A DNA stretch of 5,556 nt from an uncultured Oscillospiraceae bacterium. Its GTDB lineage: Bacteria > Bacillota > Clostridia > Oscillospirales > Acutalibacteraceae. The translations under genes and the position numbers were made by a program. The notes beneath the pieces were generated by a model, which worked only from the letters and a program-made list of their open reading frames with translations, had not been told where the DNA came from and ran no database searches. Shown here piece after piece: positions 4,096-5,556 of this stretch. Every line of letters starts with the position of its first letter. Position 1 is the first letter of the stretch. The DNA lies in the NCBI GenBank assembly GCA_900546895.1, contig UREO01000206.1, forward strand, positions 1 through 5,556, given 5' to 3'.

Positions 4096-5556
4096 TCAGA
4101 CCTCAATAAACTGGTCTTTCTCCTCGCCGCACTCCGGGCAGATCCACTCTTCCGGGAGCGCGTTGAACAGGGTGCCGGGACGGATATCGTTTTCCGGGTC
4201 GCCCACCGCGGGGTCGTATTCGTACCCGCAGCCGTTGCAGACATAGGTGTGCCAGGAGGGCTTTGTCTTCTTCACAACGGCGCGTTTCATTTTTTTCATG
4301 GGAGGCGCGGGCTTCTTGGCTTCCCCGTTGTCCAGCGCGGCGGTGAGCAGCGGGAGGATTTCCAGCACGTCGCCCACAATGCCGTAGTCGCAGTTTTTGA
4401 AAATGGGTGCGTTAGGGTTGTTGTTGATGGCAACAATGGTCGTGGCGTCCTTGATGCCTTTCAGATGCTGGCCCGCTCCGGAAATACCGCAGGCTATGTA
4501 CAGATTGCCATTGAATTTCTGGCCGGACATTCCCACATAGCGGTTCAGCGGTACATATTTCAGCGTTTCCGCCACCGGACGGGAAGAACCGAGCGCTGCG
4601 CCCGCCTGAACGGCAAGGGCCCTGACCAGCGCCATGTTTTCCTTTCCCCCAATGCCTTTTCCGGCGCTGACCACCCGCTCCGCCTGGGTGATGGGAGTAT
4701 CGATATCGATTCCGACGGTAAAGTCGTAGCCGTCCGCTTTCAGGGCCTCCACCAGCGTATTTACCCGCTCCCCGGCGGCTCCTTCCTTGAGGATCATCTT
4801 CTTGCGCACGCCGGTGACCGGCCCGTGCTGACCGCCGGACGGAACCGCGTCCTTCGGCATCTTTCCAATAATATGGGAGGCGATGACCACTCTCTGAATC
4901 TCGTTGGTACCTTCATAAATGGTGCAGATTTTGGCGTCGCGGTAGGCGCGCTCGACCTCCATGCCCTTGAGGTATCCGTTGCCGCCGAAAATCTGAAGGG
5001 CGTCGTTGACGATTTCCAGACAGACCTCGGAAGCGTACTGTTTTGCCATGGCGGACTCCATGCCGCAGGGCTCGTGAATTTCCTTCAGCTCGGCGGCACT
5101 GTAGACCAGAAAACGGGCCGCGCGAAGCTTGGTTGCCATATCCGCCAGCTTAAAGGAGATGATCTGCTGCTGACAGATGGGCCTGCCGAACTGGACGCGC
5201 TCCTTGGAATACTCCAGTGCGCTTTCGTAGGCACCCTGCGCAATCCCCAGCGCCTGCGCGGCGATCCCGATGCGGCCGCCGTCCAGCGTAGACATGGCGA
5301 TTTTAAAACCCTCGCCCTCTTTCCCGAGAAGATTTCCACGGGGAACCTTCACATCGTTAAAAATCAGCTCCGCGGTGGAGGAGGAACGGATGCCCATTTT
5401 GTCGTAGTGGTCGCCGAAGGTAAAGCCTTCCCAGCCCTTTTCCACAATGAACGCGCTGATCCCGTGCGTGCCGATGTCCGGAGTGGTAACGGCAAACACC
5501 ACATAAGTATCCGCCTTGTCGGCGTTGGTAATAAAAATCTTGCCGCCGTTTAAGAC
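4096..5556 (-). CDS. acyl-CoA dehydrogenase - EtfA FAD domain - rubredoxin fusion, 5' end cut by window
   Basis: One open frame gives 486 residues (numbered from the window edge) and continues past the right edge; about 150 N-terminal residues of a normal acyl-CoA dehydrogenase are missing. Residues 1 to about 232 are the middle and C-terminal dehydrogenase domains, close to the butyryl-CoA dehydrogenase type: LNGGKIFITN at the start, QIFGGNGYLKG, and IYEGTNEIQR with catalytic Glu215. After a 50-residue stretch of unclear origin comes the EtfA C-terminal FAD domain (about 285-408), with SAGKGIGG, GSSRPVAE, YVGMSGQ and the signature LYIACGISGAGQHL followed by AINNNPNAPIF and DYGIVGD. The N-terminal EtfA domain is absent. 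A Lys/Pro-rich linker (about 414-434) leads to a complete rubredoxin (435-486) with Cys440/443 (CNGCGY) and Cys473/476 (CPECG). The linker methionines have no ribosome site, so rubredoxin is probably not made separately. Expected role: acyl-CoA oxidation or enoyl-CoA reduction coupled through FAD to rubredoxin; chain-length preference is unknown. Confidence 0.93.
   Translation of the reverse strand, partial: VLNGGKIFITNADKADTYVVFAVTTPDIGTHGISAFIVEKGWEGFTFGDHYDKMGIRSSSTAELIFNDVKVPRGNLLGKEGEGFKIAMSTLDGGRIGIAAQALGIAQGAYESALEYSKERVQFGRPICQQQIISFKLADMATKLRAARFLVYSAAELKEIHEPCGMESAMAKQYASEVCLEIVNDALQIFGGNGYLKGMEVERAYRDAKICTIYEGTNEIQRVVIASHIIGKMPKDAVPSGGQHGPVTGVRKKMILKEGAAGERVNTLVEALKADGYDFTVGIDIDTPITQAERVVSAGKGIGGKENMALVRALAVQAGAALGSSRPVAETLKYVPLNRYVGMSGQKFNGNLYIACGISGAGQHLKGIKDATTIVAINNNPNAPIFKNCDYGIVGDVLEILPLLTAALDNGEAKKPAPPMKKMKRAVVKKTKPSWHTYVCNGCGYEYDPAVGDPENDIRPGTLFNALPEEWICPECGEEKDQFIEV

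Noticed and set aside
4282..4302. Internal start giving a free rubredoxin from the linker methionines
   Set aside because: The two ATG codons in the Lys/Pro-rich linker have no purine-rich ribosome site upstream on the minus strand; the GGGAGG seen there is on the plus strand.
5440..5502. GTG at 5502 as the true start of the acyl-CoA dehydrogenase fusion
   Set aside because: The frame stays open to the window edge, and the upstream residues (LNGGKIFITN, then DKADTYVV) are conserved acyl-CoA dehydrogenase sequence, so the real start lies outside the window.
3163..5553. Very long plus-strand open frame (796 codons)
   Set aside because: It lies antisense to the flavodiiron and acyl-CoA dehydrogenase fusion genes, whose protein motifs are unmistakable. 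It shows no family features, has no ribosome site, and starts inside fprA; codon bias of the true strand explains it.
1..5556. CRISPR arrays, tRNA or rRNA genes, insertion sequences
   Set aside because: I saw no regularly spaced repeats, no tRNA or rRNA sequence that I recognise, and no transposase or flanking terminal inverted repeats.

Overview
The window reads as chromosomal DNA of an anaerobic, low-to-mid-G+C Gram-positive bacterium, most likely a clostridium (Oscillospiraceae/Ruminococcaceae-like). The evidence is clostridial-style genes: an HPr with both His15 and Ser46, a PRD-type PTS-controlled regulator, a class A flavodiiron protein, a butyryl-CoA-dehydrogenase-type acyl-CoA dehydrogenase, strong AAGGAGG ribosome sites and U-rich hairpin terminators. 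The taxon is an inference. All genes I accept lie on the minus strand; long plus-strand frames are antisense shadows.

Right part (5556 down to 2775): a redox operon. It starts outside the window with an acyl-CoA dehydrogenase whose C-terminal part continues in one frame into the FAD-binding domain of electron transfer flavoprotein alpha (EtfA) and then into a complete rubredoxin. 51 bases downstream is a flavodiiron protein (FprA family), and then a hairpin terminator. Rubredoxin is the classical electron donor of flavodiiron proteins, so the operon suggests a path from acyl-CoA through flavin and rubredoxin to reduction of O2 (or NO). This is the most interesting content of the window.

Middle (2774 down to about 2276): no convincing protein gene. 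Positions 2531-2770 hold a block ending in a second minus-strand terminator and preceded by a cluster of inverted repeats, two of which are mutually exclusive; a small structured RNA or a decayed element is possible. Positions 2276-2370 hold a likely promoter, two short direct repeats, a small leader hairpin and the ribosome site of the next gene.

Left part (2275 down to 1): a two-gene unit, HPr followed after 22 bases by a large MtlR/LicR-like transcription regulator that runs off the left edge. The regulator keeps a recognisable six-domain layout but, by eye, has lost most of its usual phosphorylation sites, keeping only one PRD2 histidine and the EIIA-like histidine. HPr is the phosphate donor for such PRD histidines in the known family, so the pair may be a dedicated phosphorelay and switch; the genes it controls are not visible here.
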